From Microbispora sp. H11081 (GTDB lineage Bacteria; Actinomycetota; Actinomycetes; Streptosporangiales; Streptosporangiaceae): 64,000 bases of DNA. The DNA lies in the NCBI RefSeq assembly GCF_012999535.1, contig NZ_JABBWV010000001.1, forward strand, positions 806,001 to 870,000, given 5' to 3'. This document shows, in pieces, positions 13,777 through 22,265 of this stretch (positions are counted from its first letter, which is position 1; each line of letters starts with the position of its first letter). Made by a program: the position numbers and the translations under genes. The notes under the pieces are model-generated. The model was not told the DNA's origin. It worked only from the letters and a program-made list of their open reading frames with translations, and did no database searches.

Positions 13777-15402
13777 TTGCGCACACGGGGGCGGCTCGCC
13801 GGGGCCATCATGTCCATCACTCTGCTCGGCGGGCTGGCGGCCGCGGGCCTGCCGGGGACGGCGGCCGCGTCCGAGCCCTCGCAGGACTACCTGGTCTTCT
13901 ACACCGACGGCGGCCGGGCCGCCGCGCAGCGGGCTGCCGAGGCGGCCGGGGGCGTCGTGCGGAGCGCGAACGACAAGCTCGGATATCTCGTCGTCCGCGC
14001 GTCCGACCCCGTGAAGCTCGGCGCGGACTCGTCGGTGGTCGGCGTCACGCTCGACCGTCCCGTCGGCAGGAGCGCGGGCGCGCCCGTGTCCGGCGGCGCG
14101 CCGGCCGCGATGCGGGCAGGGCGCGCGCCCGGCGGCGACCCGCTGTCGGCACGCCAGTGGGACATGAAGATGATCGGCGCCACGCCCACCGGGTCGTACG
14201 CCAAGGCCAGGGGCAGCCACAAGGTGCTCGTGGGCGTCATCGACACCGGCGTCGACGGCAAGCACCCCGACATCGCGCCCAACTTCAACCGGGCGCTGAG
14301 CCGCAACTTCGTGATCGACCAGCCCAACGACGACAACGGCAAGAAGCTCGACGGGCCCTGCGAGCACAAGACCTGCAAGGACCCGGCCGACGTCGACGAC
14401 GACGGCCACGGCACCCACGTCGCGAGCACGATCGGCTCGCCGATCAACGGCATCGGCGTCAGCGGGGTCGCGCCCGACGTCTCGCTGGTCAACCTCCGCG
14501 CCGGCACCGACTCGGGCTTCTTCTTCCTCAAGCCCACCATGGACGCCCTGCAGTACGCCGCCGACGTCGGCGTCGACGTGGTCAACATGAGCTTCTACGT
14601 CGACCCCTGGACGTTCAACTGCGCGAACAACCCGAGCGACACGCCCAGGGAGCGGCTGGAGCAGCGGGGGATCCTGGAGGGGATGCGCAGGGCGGTCAAG
14701 TACGCACGGGCGCACGACGTCACGCTGGTCACGGCCATCGGCAACGCCGGCGGCGACCTCGGCAAGCCGAAGAACGACACCTCCAGCCCGGACTTCCCGC
14801 CGGGGGCGGAGAAGAAGCGGCCCATCGACAACAGCTGCCTCAACGTCCCCGCCGAGCTCGACGGCGTCATCTCGGTCTCCTCGGTCGGCCCGAGCGGGCG
14901 TAAGGCGGGCTACTCCGACTACGGCGTCGAGCAGACCGACATCGCCGCGCCGGGCGGCGACATGTTCGACGGCGGCACCGATCTCAAGGGAGTGGCCAGG
15001 GAGATCCTGGCCGCCGCCCCCGAGAACGCCCTGCGCGCCAAGGGCCTCCTCGACTCCTCGGGCAAGCCGAAGACGTCCTCGGTGATCCGCGACTGCCAGG
15101 GCGGGAAGTGCGCCTACTACCAGTACATGGAGGGCACGTCCATGGCCGCGCCGCACGTCACCGGCGTGGCGGCGCTGATCATCGGCCGGTTCGGCAAGCC
15201 GGGCAAGGGCGGCCTCCAGATGGACCCCGCGCAGGTGGAGCGCCTGCTGTACGCGACGGCGATCCCCAAGGGGTGCCCCTCGCCGCGGACCTTCAGCTAC
15301 AGCACCGGCGACAGCCATGTATGCGAGGGGCCGTCGGCCAAGAACGGCTTCTTCGGCCACGGCCTGGTCGACGCCGCCCGGGCCGCCACCGTCGCGGGCT
15401 GA
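13777..15402 (+). CDS. Secreted subtilisin-like serine protease
   Basis: A 541-residue S8 family protease. An N-terminal Sec signal peptide (basic start, hydrophobic stretch about 8-30, cleavage near AAAS) is followed by a propeptide-like region (about 36-95) and the catalytic domain. The triad is Asp156 in VGVIDTGVDG, His211 in DDGHGTHVAS and Ser455 in GTSMAAPHVTG; Asn323 in IGNAGG is the likely oxyanion residue. Several cysteines (C196, C200, C282, C354) suggest disulfides. The TTG at 13777 is preferred because GAGGAGGA lies just upstream; the next in-frame ATG (13810) is too far from it and would clip the signal peptide. It probably degrades extracellular protein. Confidence 0.93.
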   Translation: MRTRGRLAGAIMSITLLGGLAAAGLPGTAAASEPSQDYLVFYTDGGRAAAQRAAEAAGGVVRSANDKLGYLVVRASDPVKLGADSSVVGVTLDRPVGRSAGAPVSGGAPAAMRAGRAPGGDPLSARQWDMKMIGATPTGSYAKARGSHKVLVGVIDTGVDGKHPDIAPNFNRALSRNFVIDQPNDDNGKKLDGPCEHKTCKDPADVDDDGHGTHVASTIGSPINGIGVSGVAPDVSLVNLRAGTDSGFFFLKPTMDALQYAADVGVDVVNMSFYVDPWTFNCANNPSDTPRERLEQRGILEGMRRAVKYARAHDVTLVTAIGNAGGDLGKPKNDTSSPDFPPGAEKKRPIDNSCLNVPAELDGVISVSSVGPSGRKAGYSDYGVEQTDIAAPGGDMFDGGTDLKGVAREILAAAPENALRAKGLLDSSGKPKTSSVIRDCQGGKCAYYQYMEGTSMAAPHVTGVAALIIGRFGKPGKGGLQMDPAQVERLLYATAIPKGCPSPRTFSYSTGDSHVCEGPSAKNGFFGHGLVDAARAATVAG

Positions 15403-15427
15403 GCCCGGCTGAGTACGCGCCTGAGTA

Positions 15428-15450
15428 GCCCGCCGGATGTCCCGGCGGGC
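15428..15450 (+). terminator. Hairpin terminator after the subtilase gene
   Basis: GCCCGCCGG pairs perfectly with CCGGCGGGC across an ATGTC loop, 25 bases after the stop codon. Confidence 0.65.
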
Positions 15451-15488
15451 CTCGGCGGCCTACCCTCCTTCACGGAGGAGGGCAGACC

Positions 15489-15905
15489 ATGATCTACCAG
15501 CTCGTCTGGCAGGCCACGATGGTGGCGCATTTCCTCGTCATCGCCTACATCGCCCTGGGCGGCCTCCTCGCGTGGTGGCGGCCCCGGCTGATCTGGCCGC
15601 ACCTCGCGCTGTGCGCCTGGGGGGTGGTGCAGCTCGCCGGGCTCGTGGAGTGCCCGCTGACCGCGCTGGAGAACTGGGGGCGGGCGGCGGCGGGGGAGCG
15701 CGGCCTGCTGGCCGGCGGCTTCATCGACACCTACATCGAGGGCGTCGTCTACCCGCAGGCGTACGTCACGCACGTGCGGCTGGCCGTGATCGCCGTCGTG
15801 CTCGCCTCGTGGGCCGGTCTCGCCGTCAGGAGCCGCCGACGCCGCACACGTCCTGGGCGTACGACAGGAACGTCCGCTGCACCGCGTCCGGAGGCGTCGC
15901 GATGA
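15489..15905 (+). CDS. DUF2784 family membrane protein
   Basis: A 138-residue protein with three or four hydrophobic segments and the DUF2784 hallmark CPLTALENWGR between the second and third, followed by IDTYIEGVVYP. The function is unknown. The ATG has a good GGAGGAGGGC ribosome binding site just upstream. The last 80 bases (15826-15905), coding for its basic tail, overlap the 3' end of the convergent lipoprotein gene, so the tail sequence is constrained by two proteins. Confidence 0.85.
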   Translation: MIYQLVWQATMVAHFLVIAYIALGGLLAWWRPRLIWPHLALCAWGVVQLAGLVECPLTALENWGRAAAGERGLLAGGFIDTYIEGVVYPQAYVTHVRLAVIAVVLASWAGLAVRSRRRRTRPGRTTGTSAAPRPEASR

Positions 15906-16680
15906 GGTAGCGCCTCTCGCCGCCGCCGACGATCCCGTAGACGGGGAACAGGTAGGCCTTCTTGGCCTCGGCGAAGGCGTGCCAGTCGCAGCGCATCGGG
16001 GTGACCTCCACAGGGATCTCCAGCCGCGTGGCGTCCGCCGCGAGCACCGCCACCGGCCTGCGCTCGCCGGAGCGGGGGAACATCGTGTAGTGCGTGGTGG
16101 CGCCGAGGTCGTCGATCGTGACCGGCTCGGATCCGCCCTTCCTCGAGACGAGTAGGCTGCCGTGGAGCGCCCGGCCCACCCGCGTCCACTCGTCCCCGAA
16201 CGTCACGTCCACCGACTGGCGCAGGATGTACGCCCCGCACTCGGCCTTGACCAGGCCCTCCAGCGTGGGATCGGGATGCCGGACCGGGAACTCCACCTTC
16301 CGCGGCGGCTCCTCGCCGACCTGGACGCGCGCGACCACCGTGGCCGGCTGGACCGGGGGGATCGTCGCCGGGTCGCAGCGCGCCTCGCCGTACGGGATCC
16401 GCAGGTCCGTGCGCGGCGTCCTGCCGAGGGTGGTGTCCATGGGGGTCGGCGGGAGCGTCGCGAACGAGCCGGTGACCAGCTGGACGTCCAGGAAGCGCAC
16501 CCGCGTGTTGGTGTCGTTGCGCACCGAGACCTCCAGCGAGTGGGAGGCCTCGTCGCTGCGCCATTGGTTCAGCGATACCGAAACACCGGTCGGCGGGGTG
16601 GTCGATTCGGTACCCTGGCCTCCGCACGCGGCCAAGGTGAGCAGCGCCGTTATTGTGCCACAGGCCCGGGTACGTCCCAT
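15826..16680 (-). CDS. Putative lipoprotein of unknown function
   Basis: A 284-residue predicted lipoprotein: a short basic start, hydrophobic stretch and lipobox LAAC followed by GGQGTESTTPP. The mature part is beta-rich with scattered cysteines (such as MRCDWHAF) and no domain I recognise. The ATG at 16680 is chosen over longer in-frame starts because it gives a proper lipoprotein signal and TAGCCT lies eight bases upstream on the minus strand, a leaderless pattern. It diverges from pyk and overlaps the DUF2784 gene tail to tail by 80 bp. Confidence 0.78.
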   Translation of the reverse strand: MGRTRACGTITALLTLAACGGQGTESTTPPTGVSVSLNQWRSDEASHSLEVSVRNDTNTRVRFLDVQLVTGSFATLPPTPMDTTLGRTPRTDLRIPYGEARCDPATIPPVQPATVVARVQVGEEPPRKVEFPVRHPDPTLEGLVKAECGAYILRQSVDVTFGDEWTRVGRALHGSLLVSRKGGSEPVTIDDLGATTHYTMFPRSGERRPVAVLAADATRLEIPVEVTPMRCDWHAFAEAKKAYLFPVYGIVGGGERRYLIATPPDAVQRTFLSYAQDVCGVGGS

Positions 16681-16688
16681 GGCTGCCA

Positions 16689-16694
16689 AGGCTA
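16689..16694 (-). promoter_or_regulatory. -10 element of the lipoprotein gene
   Basis: TAGCCT on the minus strand, eight bases before the ATG at 16680, with no ribosome binding site between. This matches the leaderless pattern and supports the chosen start. Confidence 0.45.
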
Positions 16695-16775
16695 GGGCAC
16701 GCGGATGATCTCGTGAAGTGTCTGAACATTTGGCGACAGCTGTGTGCGCCGTCATTGCAAGTGGTCTGTACCAAT

Positions 16776-16781
16776 TAGGGT
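16776..16781 (+). promoter_or_regulatory. -10 element of pyk
   Basis: TAGGGT sits six bases before the GTG start at 16788 and there is no Shine-Dalgarno, so the mRNA probably begins at the start codon. A TTGCAA at 16755-16760 could be the -35 element, but with a short 15-bp spacer. Confidence 0.5.
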
Positions 16782-16787
16782 AGTGCT

Positions 16788-18218
16788 GTGAGTCGTCGAG
16801 CAAAGATCGTCTGTACCCTCGGGCCCGCCACCTCCTCGCCGGAGCGCCTACGCGAGCTCATCAAGGCGGGCATGAACGTGGCCCGCTTCAACCTCTCGCA
16901 CGGTAGCCACGAGCTGCACAAGGAGGTGTTCGACCGGGTCAGAGCCGCCGCCGACGAGCTGGGCTGTGCCGTCGGCGTCCTCGCGGACCTGCAGGGCCCC
17001 AAGATCCGTGTCGGCCGTTTCGCCTCCGGTCCCGTGCGGCTCGGCTTCGGCGACGTCTTCACGATCACGACAGAGGACGTCCCCGGCGACCGGGACACCG
17101 TCTCCACCACGTACGAGGGCCTCCCGGGCGACGTCAAGCCCGGTGACACGATCCTCGTGGACGACGGCCGGCTGAACCTCGAGGTGACCGCGGTCGAAGG
17201 GCCGCGCGTCGTCACCCGCGTCGTCATCGGCGGCATGATCTCGGACAACAAGGGCCTGAACCTCCCCGGTGTCGCCGTCAGCGCGCCCGCGATGACGGAG
17301 AAGGACGAGGAGGACCTGCGCTGGGCGCTGCGCACCGGCTTCGACATGATCGCCCTGTCGTTCGTCCGGTCGCCCGACGACGCCGCGCTCGTCCACGCGA
17401 TCATGGAGCAGGAGGGCGTCAGGCTCCCGCTCCTCGCCAAGATCGAGAAGCCGCAGGCCGTCGACTGCCTCGAGGAGATCGTGGACGCCTTCGACGGCGT
17501 CATGGTCGCCCGCGGCGACCTCGGCGTCGAGCTTCCGCTCGAGCAGGTGCCGATCGTCCAGCGCCGCATCATCGAGCTGTGCCGGGAGAAGGCCCACCCC
17601 GTCATCGTGGCCACCCAGATGCTCGACTCGATGATGAGCGCCCCCCGGCCCACCCGCGCCGAGGCGTCCGACGTGGCGTACGCGGTGATGGACGGCGCGG
17701 ACGCGGTGATGCTGTCCGGCGAGACCTCGGTCGGCACCTACCCCATCGAGTCGGTCTCGACGATGCACCGCATCGCGGTCGCCGCGGAGGGCACCACCCT
17801 GCAGGCCACCCACACGCTGGACCGGCTGCCGGAGACCACCGGCGGCGCCATCGCCCGCGCCGCGGCCGAGGTCGGCGCGGTCGTCAACGCGAAGGCCCTG
17901 GTGGCGTTCACGATGTCCGGCGAGACCGCCAGGCGCCTGGCCCGCTACCGCTCGCCGATCCCGCTGCTGGCGTTCACCTCCAACCCGCTGGTGCGCGGCC
18001 AGCTCGCGCTGACGTGGGGCGTGGAGACGTTCGAGGTGCCGTTCGTCCACCACACCGACGACATGGTCCGCCAGGTGGAGGCCTCGCTGCTGTCGCTCGG
18101 CGTCTGCGAGAAGGGCGACAAGATCGTCATCGTGGCCGGCTCGCCCCCCGGCAACCACGGCTCCACCAACTCCCTGCGCGTCCACACCATCGGCTCGGCG
18201 GTGGCACACCCGCGCTGA
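16788..18218 (+). CDS. pyk: Pyruvate kinase
   Basis: Pyruvate kinase converts phosphoenolpyruvate and ADP to pyruvate and ATP, the last step of glycolysis. The 476-residue enzyme is full length: TIM barrel with ARFNLSHGS, the B domain after DLQGPKIRVG, the active-site KIEKPQAV (catalytic Lys and metal-ligand Glu) and RGDLGVE, then the C-terminal allosteric domain. The GTG start has a TAGGGT element six bases upstream and no ribosome binding site. Position between lgt and pdtaR follows the mycobacterial gene order. A hairpin follows the stop. Confidence 0.97.
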   Translation: MSRRAKIVCTLGPATSSPERLRELIKAGMNVARFNLSHGSHELHKEVFDRVRAAADELGCAVGVLADLQGPKIRVGRFASGPVRLGFGDVFTITTEDVPGDRDTVSTTYEGLPGDVKPGDTILVDDGRLNLEVTAVEGPRVVTRVVIGGMISDNKGLNLPGVAVSAPAMTEKDEEDLRWALRTGFDMIALSFVRSPDDAALVHAIMEQEGVRLPLLAKIEKPQAVDCLEEIVDAFDGVMVARGDLGVELPLEQVPIVQRRIIELCREKAHPVIVATQMLDSMMSAPRPTRAEASDVAYAVMDGADAVMLSGETSVGTYPIESVSTMHRIAVAAEGTTLQATHTLDRLPETTGGAIARAAAEVGAVVNAKALVAFTMSGETARRLARYRSPIPLLAFTSNPLVRGQLALTWGVETFEVPFVHHTDDMVRQVEASLLSLGVCEKGDKIVIVAGSPPGNHGSTNSLRVHTIGSAVAHPR

Positions 18219-18227
18219 GGCGGCTCC

Positions 18228-18247
18228 GCCGGGTTGTGACACCCGGC
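18228..18247 (+). terminator. Hairpin terminator after pyk
   Basis: GCCGGGT pairs with ACCCGGC around a TGTGAC loop, ten bases after the pyk stop; a moderate 7-bp stem without a T-run. Confidence 0.5.
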
Positions 18248-18347
18248 CGCGGGCGAAACCCCCTTGAAGGGCGGCGCCCTCCGACGGAGCATGGCAGGAG
18301 CGAGTCGTCCTGTCCTGTCAGACGCCGGAGGAGCGCTGCGCCCGTTG

Positions 18348-20153
18348 ATGGACTCCCCACAGGAACAGGCACAGGAGCAGGCACAGGCTCGGGGGCCCGG
18401 TGCCCGCCGGTCCTCGTGGGGCTCGCTGTGGCGGTTGCGGTCCTATCTGCGGCCGTACGCGCGCAGCCTGGTGGTGTCCTGGGTCGCGGCGCTGTTCGGT
18501 ATCGCGGCGGGCACGGTGATCCCGCTCGTCGGCAAGGAGATCATCGACGGTCCCGTCGCCCACGGGGACCGCGGCGGGCTGGTCCCGCTCGGGCTGCTGG
18601 CCCTCGGCCTCGGCGTCGCCGAGGCGGTCCTCACGTTCGTCCGCCGGTGGTCGCAGGCCGGGCCGGTGCTCGGCCTGGAGACCGCCATCCGCGACGACCT
18701 CTACCGGCACCTGCAGCGGCTGCCGATGAGCTTCCACGACCGGTGGCAGTCGGGCCAGCTCCTGTCCAGGGCGACGAGCGACCTGTCGACGATCCGCCGG
18801 TTCCTCGGCTTCGGCGTGCTGTTCCTGATCATGAACATCCTGCAGCTCACCGCGGTCACCGTGGTGCTCCTGCGGATGTACTGGCCGCTCGGCCTGCTCG
18901 TCGCCGGCTCCGCCGTCCCTGTCGTGGTCCTGTCGCTGCGGTTCGAGCGGCGCTACATCGTCATCTCCCGGCAGGTGCAGGACCAGCAGGGCGACCTCGC
19001 CACGCTGGTCGAGGAGTCGGCCGTGGGCATCCGCACGGTCAAGGCGTTCGGCCGGCGCGAGCACGTCTTCGCGAACTTCGCCTCCGCCGCGCGTGAGATC
19101 CGACGTACGTCGCTGGCGAAGGTGCGGCTTGCCTCGCGGTTCTTCACCTTCCTTGAGGTCGTGCCGAATGTCACGCTCGCCCTGGTGCTGCTGCTCGGCG
19201 CGATCGCGGTGGGCGCCGGCGCGCTGACGCTGGGCACGCTGGTCGCCTTCACCACGCTGGTCCTCCAGCTCGTCTGGCCCGTCGCCTCGCTCGGATACAT
19301 CCTCGCCATGGGCCAGGAGGCGATGACCTCGGCCGACCGGGTGGTCGAGGTGCTCGACACCGTGCCCGAGATCAGCGGCGGCCCGGCCGTCATCGAGCGC
19401 CCGCGCGGTCACGTGCGCTTCGAGGGCGTGGAGTTCCGCTTCCCGGGGGCCGCCCGTCCGGTGCTGCGCGACGTGTGGCTGGAGGTGCGGCCGGGGGAGA
19501 CCGTCGCCCTCGTGGGGGCGACAGGATCGGGGAAGACGACGCTGACCGCGCTCGTGCCCCGCCTGCTCGACGTCACCGCCGGGCGCGTCACGATCGACGG
19601 GTGCGACGTGCGGGACCTGTCGCTGGCGTCGCTGCGCTCCGTCGTCGCCACCGCGTTCGAGGAGCCCACGCTCTTCTCCATGAGCGTGCGCGAGAACGTC
19701 ACGCTCGGCCACGGGCACGCCTCGGAGGAGGAGATCAGGCAGGCCCTGGAGATCGCGCAGGCGACGTTCGCCTACGACCTGCCGTGGGGCCTCGACACCC
19801 GGATAGGCGAGCAGGGCATGTCGCTGTCGGGTGGTCAGCGGCAGCGGCTCGCGCTGGCCAGGGCCGTGCTCGGCCGGCCGAGGGTGCTCGTGCTCGACGA
19901 CACCCTGTCGGCGCTCGACGTGGAGACCGAGGCGCTGGTCGAGGAGGCGCTGCGCCGGGTGCTCGCGGAGGCCACCGGCATCGTCGTGGCGCACCGCGCC
20001 TCCACGGTGCTGCTCGCCGACCGGGTGGCGCTGCTGCGCGACGGCACCGTCACCCACGTCGGCCGCCACGGCGACCTGCTGTCCGGCGTGCCGGAGTATC
20101 GCGAACTGCTCGCCCAGGACGCCGACCTCGACCCCGAGGGATCGATGCGATGA
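18348..20153 (+). CDS. ABC exporter half-transporter, first subunit
   Basis: A type IV ABC exporter subunit: six-TM membrane domain (about 25-320) followed by a nucleotide-binding domain with Walker A GATGSGKTT, signature LSGGQRQRLALARA and Walker B VLVLDDTLSALD. The residue after the Walker B aspartate is Asp instead of the catalytic Glu, the hallmark of the degenerate site in heterodimeric exporters. The ATG at 18348 (601 residues) is chosen; a GGAGGAG lies 14 bases upstream, slightly far, and an ATG at 18291 or a TTG at 18264 are alternatives. The stop overlaps the next start (ATGA). The substrate, drug, lipid or peptide, is not evident. Confidence 0.88.
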   Translation: MDSPQEQAQEQAQARGPGARRSSWGSLWRLRSYLRPYARSLVVSWVAALFGIAAGTVIPLVGKEIIDGPVAHGDRGGLVPLGLLALGLGVAEAVLTFVRRWSQAGPVLGLETAIRDDLYRHLQRLPMSFHDRWQSGQLLSRATSDLSTIRRFLGFGVLFLIMNILQLTAVTVVLLRMYWPLGLLVAGSAVPVVVLSLRFERRYIVISRQVQDQQGDLATLVEESAVGIRTVKAFGRREHVFANFASAAREIRRTSLAKVRLASRFFTFLEVVPNVTLALVLLLGAIAVGAGALTLGTLVAFTTLVLQLVWPVASLGYILAMGQEAMTSADRVVEVLDTVPEISGGPAVIERPRGHVRFEGVEFRFPGAARPVLRDVWLEVRPGETVALVGATGSGKTTLTALVPRLLDVTAGRVTIDGCDVRDLSLASLRSVVATAFEEPTLFSMSVRENVTLGHGHASEEEIRQALEIAQATFAYDLPWGLDTRIGEQGMSLSGGQRQRLALARAVLGRPRVLVLDDTLSALDVETEALVEEALRRVLAEATGIVVAHRASTVLLADRVALLRDGTVTHVGRHGDLLSGVPEYRELLAQDADLDPEGSMR

Positions 20154-21982
20154 CCCGCGAGGCGGAGAACACGTGGCGGGGGGTGGCCGCGGAGGACAGG
20201 GACGAGATCTCCGAGCGCGTCTCCGTGCTGCTGCGCACCCGGTCGCGCCGGCTGCTCGCCGACCTGCTGCGCCCGCACCGCCGGGCGATCGCCGTGCTCA
20301 CGGCGGTCATCGTGGCGTCCAACGCGGCCGGCCTGGCCCTGCCGTACCTGGTGAAGGAGGGCATCGACGACGGCATCCCGCCCATGCTGCGGGGGCAGGG
20401 CGCGGGCACGCTGCTCGCGATCGTCGGCGCGCTGCTGGCCGGCGCGCTCACGCAGGCCTTCACCCGGCAGGCGTTCCTGCAGATGTCGGGCAGGATCGGG
20501 CAGGACATCCTGCTGGAGCTGCGCCGCCGGGTCTTCGACCACTTCCAGCGGCTGTCGCTGCCGTTCCACGAGAAGTACACCTCGGGGCGGGTCATCTCCC
20601 GGCTCACCTCCGACGTGGACGCCATCGCGGAACTGCTCGACTCCGGTTTCGACGGCCTCGTCACCGCCGTGCTCACCCTGTGCGGCACCGCGGTCATGCT
20701 GCTCGTGCTCGACGTGCGCCTCGGTCTGGTGGCGCTGCTGCCGCTGCCCGTCCTGCTGCTGTTCACCCGGTGGTTCCGCCGCCAGTCGAGCGTGACCTAC
20801 CGCCGTACGCGGGAGGCGGTCGCGCTGGTCATCGTCCACTTCGTGGAGTCGATGACCGGGATCCGCGCGGTGCAGGCGTTCCGGCGGGAGCAGCGCAACC
20901 AGGAGATCTTCGAGCGGCTCAACGCGGACTATCGCGCCGCCAACACGCGCGGCATGCGCCTGGTCGCCGTGTTCATGCCCGGCGTCAAGCTGATCGGCAA
21001 CGTCACGGTCGCCGCCGTCCTGCTGTACGGCGGCCTGCTCGCGCTGCACGGCACGGTCACGGTCGGCGTGCTCGCCGCGTTCCTGCTCTACCTGCGCCAG
21101 TTCTACGAGCCGATGCAGGAGATTTCGCAGTTCTACAACGCCCTGCAGTCGGCCGGGGCGGCGCTGGAGAAGCTGTCGGGCGTGCTGGAGGAACGGCCGT
21201 CGGTGGCCGAGCCGCGCCGCCCGGCGCCGCTGCCGCGCGCCGCCGGGGCGTTGCGCTTCGAGGGCGTCAGGTTCGCCTACGGCGACGGCCCGCCGGTGCT
21301 GCCGCTGCTCGACCTGGAGATCCCCGCCGGGCAGACCGTGGCCGTCGTCGGCACCACGGGCGCGGGCAAGACCACCCTGGCCAAGCTCGTGGCCCGGTTC
21401 CACGACCCGGTCGCCGGGCGGGTGCTGCTCGACGGCGTCGACCTGCGCGACCTCGACGAGGACACCCTGCGCCGCCACGTGGTGATGGTCACCCAGGAGA
21501 ATTACCTGTTCAGCGGGACGATCGCGGACAACGTGCGGTTCGGGCGGCCCGGCGCGCCGGACGCGGAGATCGAGCGGGCCGCGGAGGCGATCGGCGCGCA
21601 CACGTTCGTTTCCGCGCTTCCCGGCCGGTTCGAGACGCAGGTCGGCAAGCGCGGCGGGCGGATGTCGGCGGGGCAGCGGCAGTTGGTGGCGTTCGCCCGG
21701 GCGTTCCTCGCCGACCCCGCCGTGCTGATCCTGGACGAGGCGACCTCCAGTCTCGACGTGCCGAGCGAGCGGCTCGTGCAGCGGGCGCTGCGGACGATCC
21801 TCGCCGACCGGACCGCGCTGATCATCGCGCACCGCCTGTCGACCGTGGAGATCGCCGACCGGGTGCTCGTCATGGAGCACGGCCGGATCGTCGAGGACGG
21901 CCCGCCCGGCCGCCTCATCGCCGGAGCCGGGAGGTTCGCCCGCCTCCACCACGCCTGGCTCAACAGCCTCACCCCGCCGTGA
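20150..21982 (+). CDS. ABC exporter half-transporter, second subunit
   Basis: The 610-residue partner of the preceding subunit, with a six-TM domain (about 45-340) and a nucleotide-binding domain carrying Walker A GTTGAGKTT, signature MSAGQRQLVAFARA and Walker B VLILDEATSSLD with the canonical catalytic Glu. One consensus and one degenerate site fits an asymmetric heterodimer such as BmrCD or TM287/288. The ATG at 20150 overlaps the upstream stop. The TGA stop (21980-21982) lies inside the first copy of the repeat element that fills the following gap. In M. tuberculosis the cydDC exporter genes lie at a comparable place after pykA, but nothing here indicates that identity. Confidence 0.9.
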   Translation: MTREAENTWRGVAAEDRDEISERVSVLLRTRSRRLLADLLRPHRRAIAVLTAVIVASNAAGLALPYLVKEGIDDGIPPMLRGQGAGTLLAIVGALLAGALTQAFTRQAFLQMSGRIGQDILLELRRRVFDHFQRLSLPFHEKYTSGRVISRLTSDVDAIAELLDSGFDGLVTAVLTLCGTAVMLLVLDVRLGLVALLPLPVLLLFTRWFRRQSSVTYRRTREAVALVIVHFVESMTGIRAVQAFRREQRNQEIFERLNADYRAANTRGMRLVAVFMPGVKLIGNVTVAAVLLYGGLLALHGTVTVGVLAAFLLYLRQFYEPMQEISQFYNALQSAGAALEKLSGVLEERPSVAEPRRPAPLPRAAGALRFEGVRFAYGDGPPVLPLLDLEIPAGQTVAVVGTTGAGKTTLAKLVARFHDPVAGRVLLDGVDLRDLDEDTLRRHVVMVTQENYLFSGTIADNVRFGRPGAPDAEIERAAEAIGAHTFVSALPGRFETQVGKRGGRMSAGQRQLVAFARAFLADPAVLILDEATSSLDVPSERLVQRALRTILADRTALIIAHRLSTVEIADRVLVMEHGRIVEDGPPGRLIAGAGRFARLHHAWLNSLTPP

Positions 21983-22216
21983 TCTTGTAGTTTGTCGCAC
22001 GCATACCCTTTGACCTGGGCCTCAGCGCTCCGTGATCTTGCAGTGATGTGTGGCATCCGCGCTGTGAGCAGGCCGTACGCCCTTCGTGATCTTGCACTTG
22101 CATGATCACGAAGGGCGTGGGCGCAGGTGGAGGCCGTCGGGTGGAAAAAATCGCATGATCACGAATGGAATCCGCGCAGTTCGAGGGGCATCCCTGCGAC
22201 AAACTACAAGATCACG
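21978..22216. repeat. 239-bp mirrored array of six phased 10-mers
   Basis: CGTGATC(T/A)TG occurs six times. Forward copies start at 21978, 22031 and 22085; reverse-strand copies start at 22216, 22163 and 22110. Spacings are 53-54 bp on both arms, and all three pairs share one centre at about 22097. The outermost copies form a perfect 22-bp inverted repeat (21978-21999 with 22195-22216), and similarity continues imperfectly for about ten more bases. The array fills the gap between convergent genes and includes the exporter stop codon. No duplicated flanking target site is evident, so a mobile origin is unproven. Confidence 0.85.
22077..22118. terminator. 15-bp perfect hairpin at the array centre
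   Basis: The fifteen bases at 22077-22091 pair perfectly with 22104-22118 around a 12-base loop. Placed between convergent genes, it could end transcription in both directions, although it is also part of the mirrored repeat array. Confidence 0.6.
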
Positions 22217-22265
22217 CCATCCCTATTCTTTCCCTCTCCCCTTCTCTCCATCTGCCCCGGTGGGG

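Noticed and set aside
21978..22216. CRISPR array
   Set aside because: The regular 53-bp period is suggestive, but the repeated unit is only about 10 bp, the copies are in opposite orientations on the two halves, and no cas genes are present.
21978..22216. Insertion sequence or miniature transposable element
   Set aside because: It has 22-bp terminal inverted repeats, but no duplicated target site or transposase is visible, so I list it only as a repeat.
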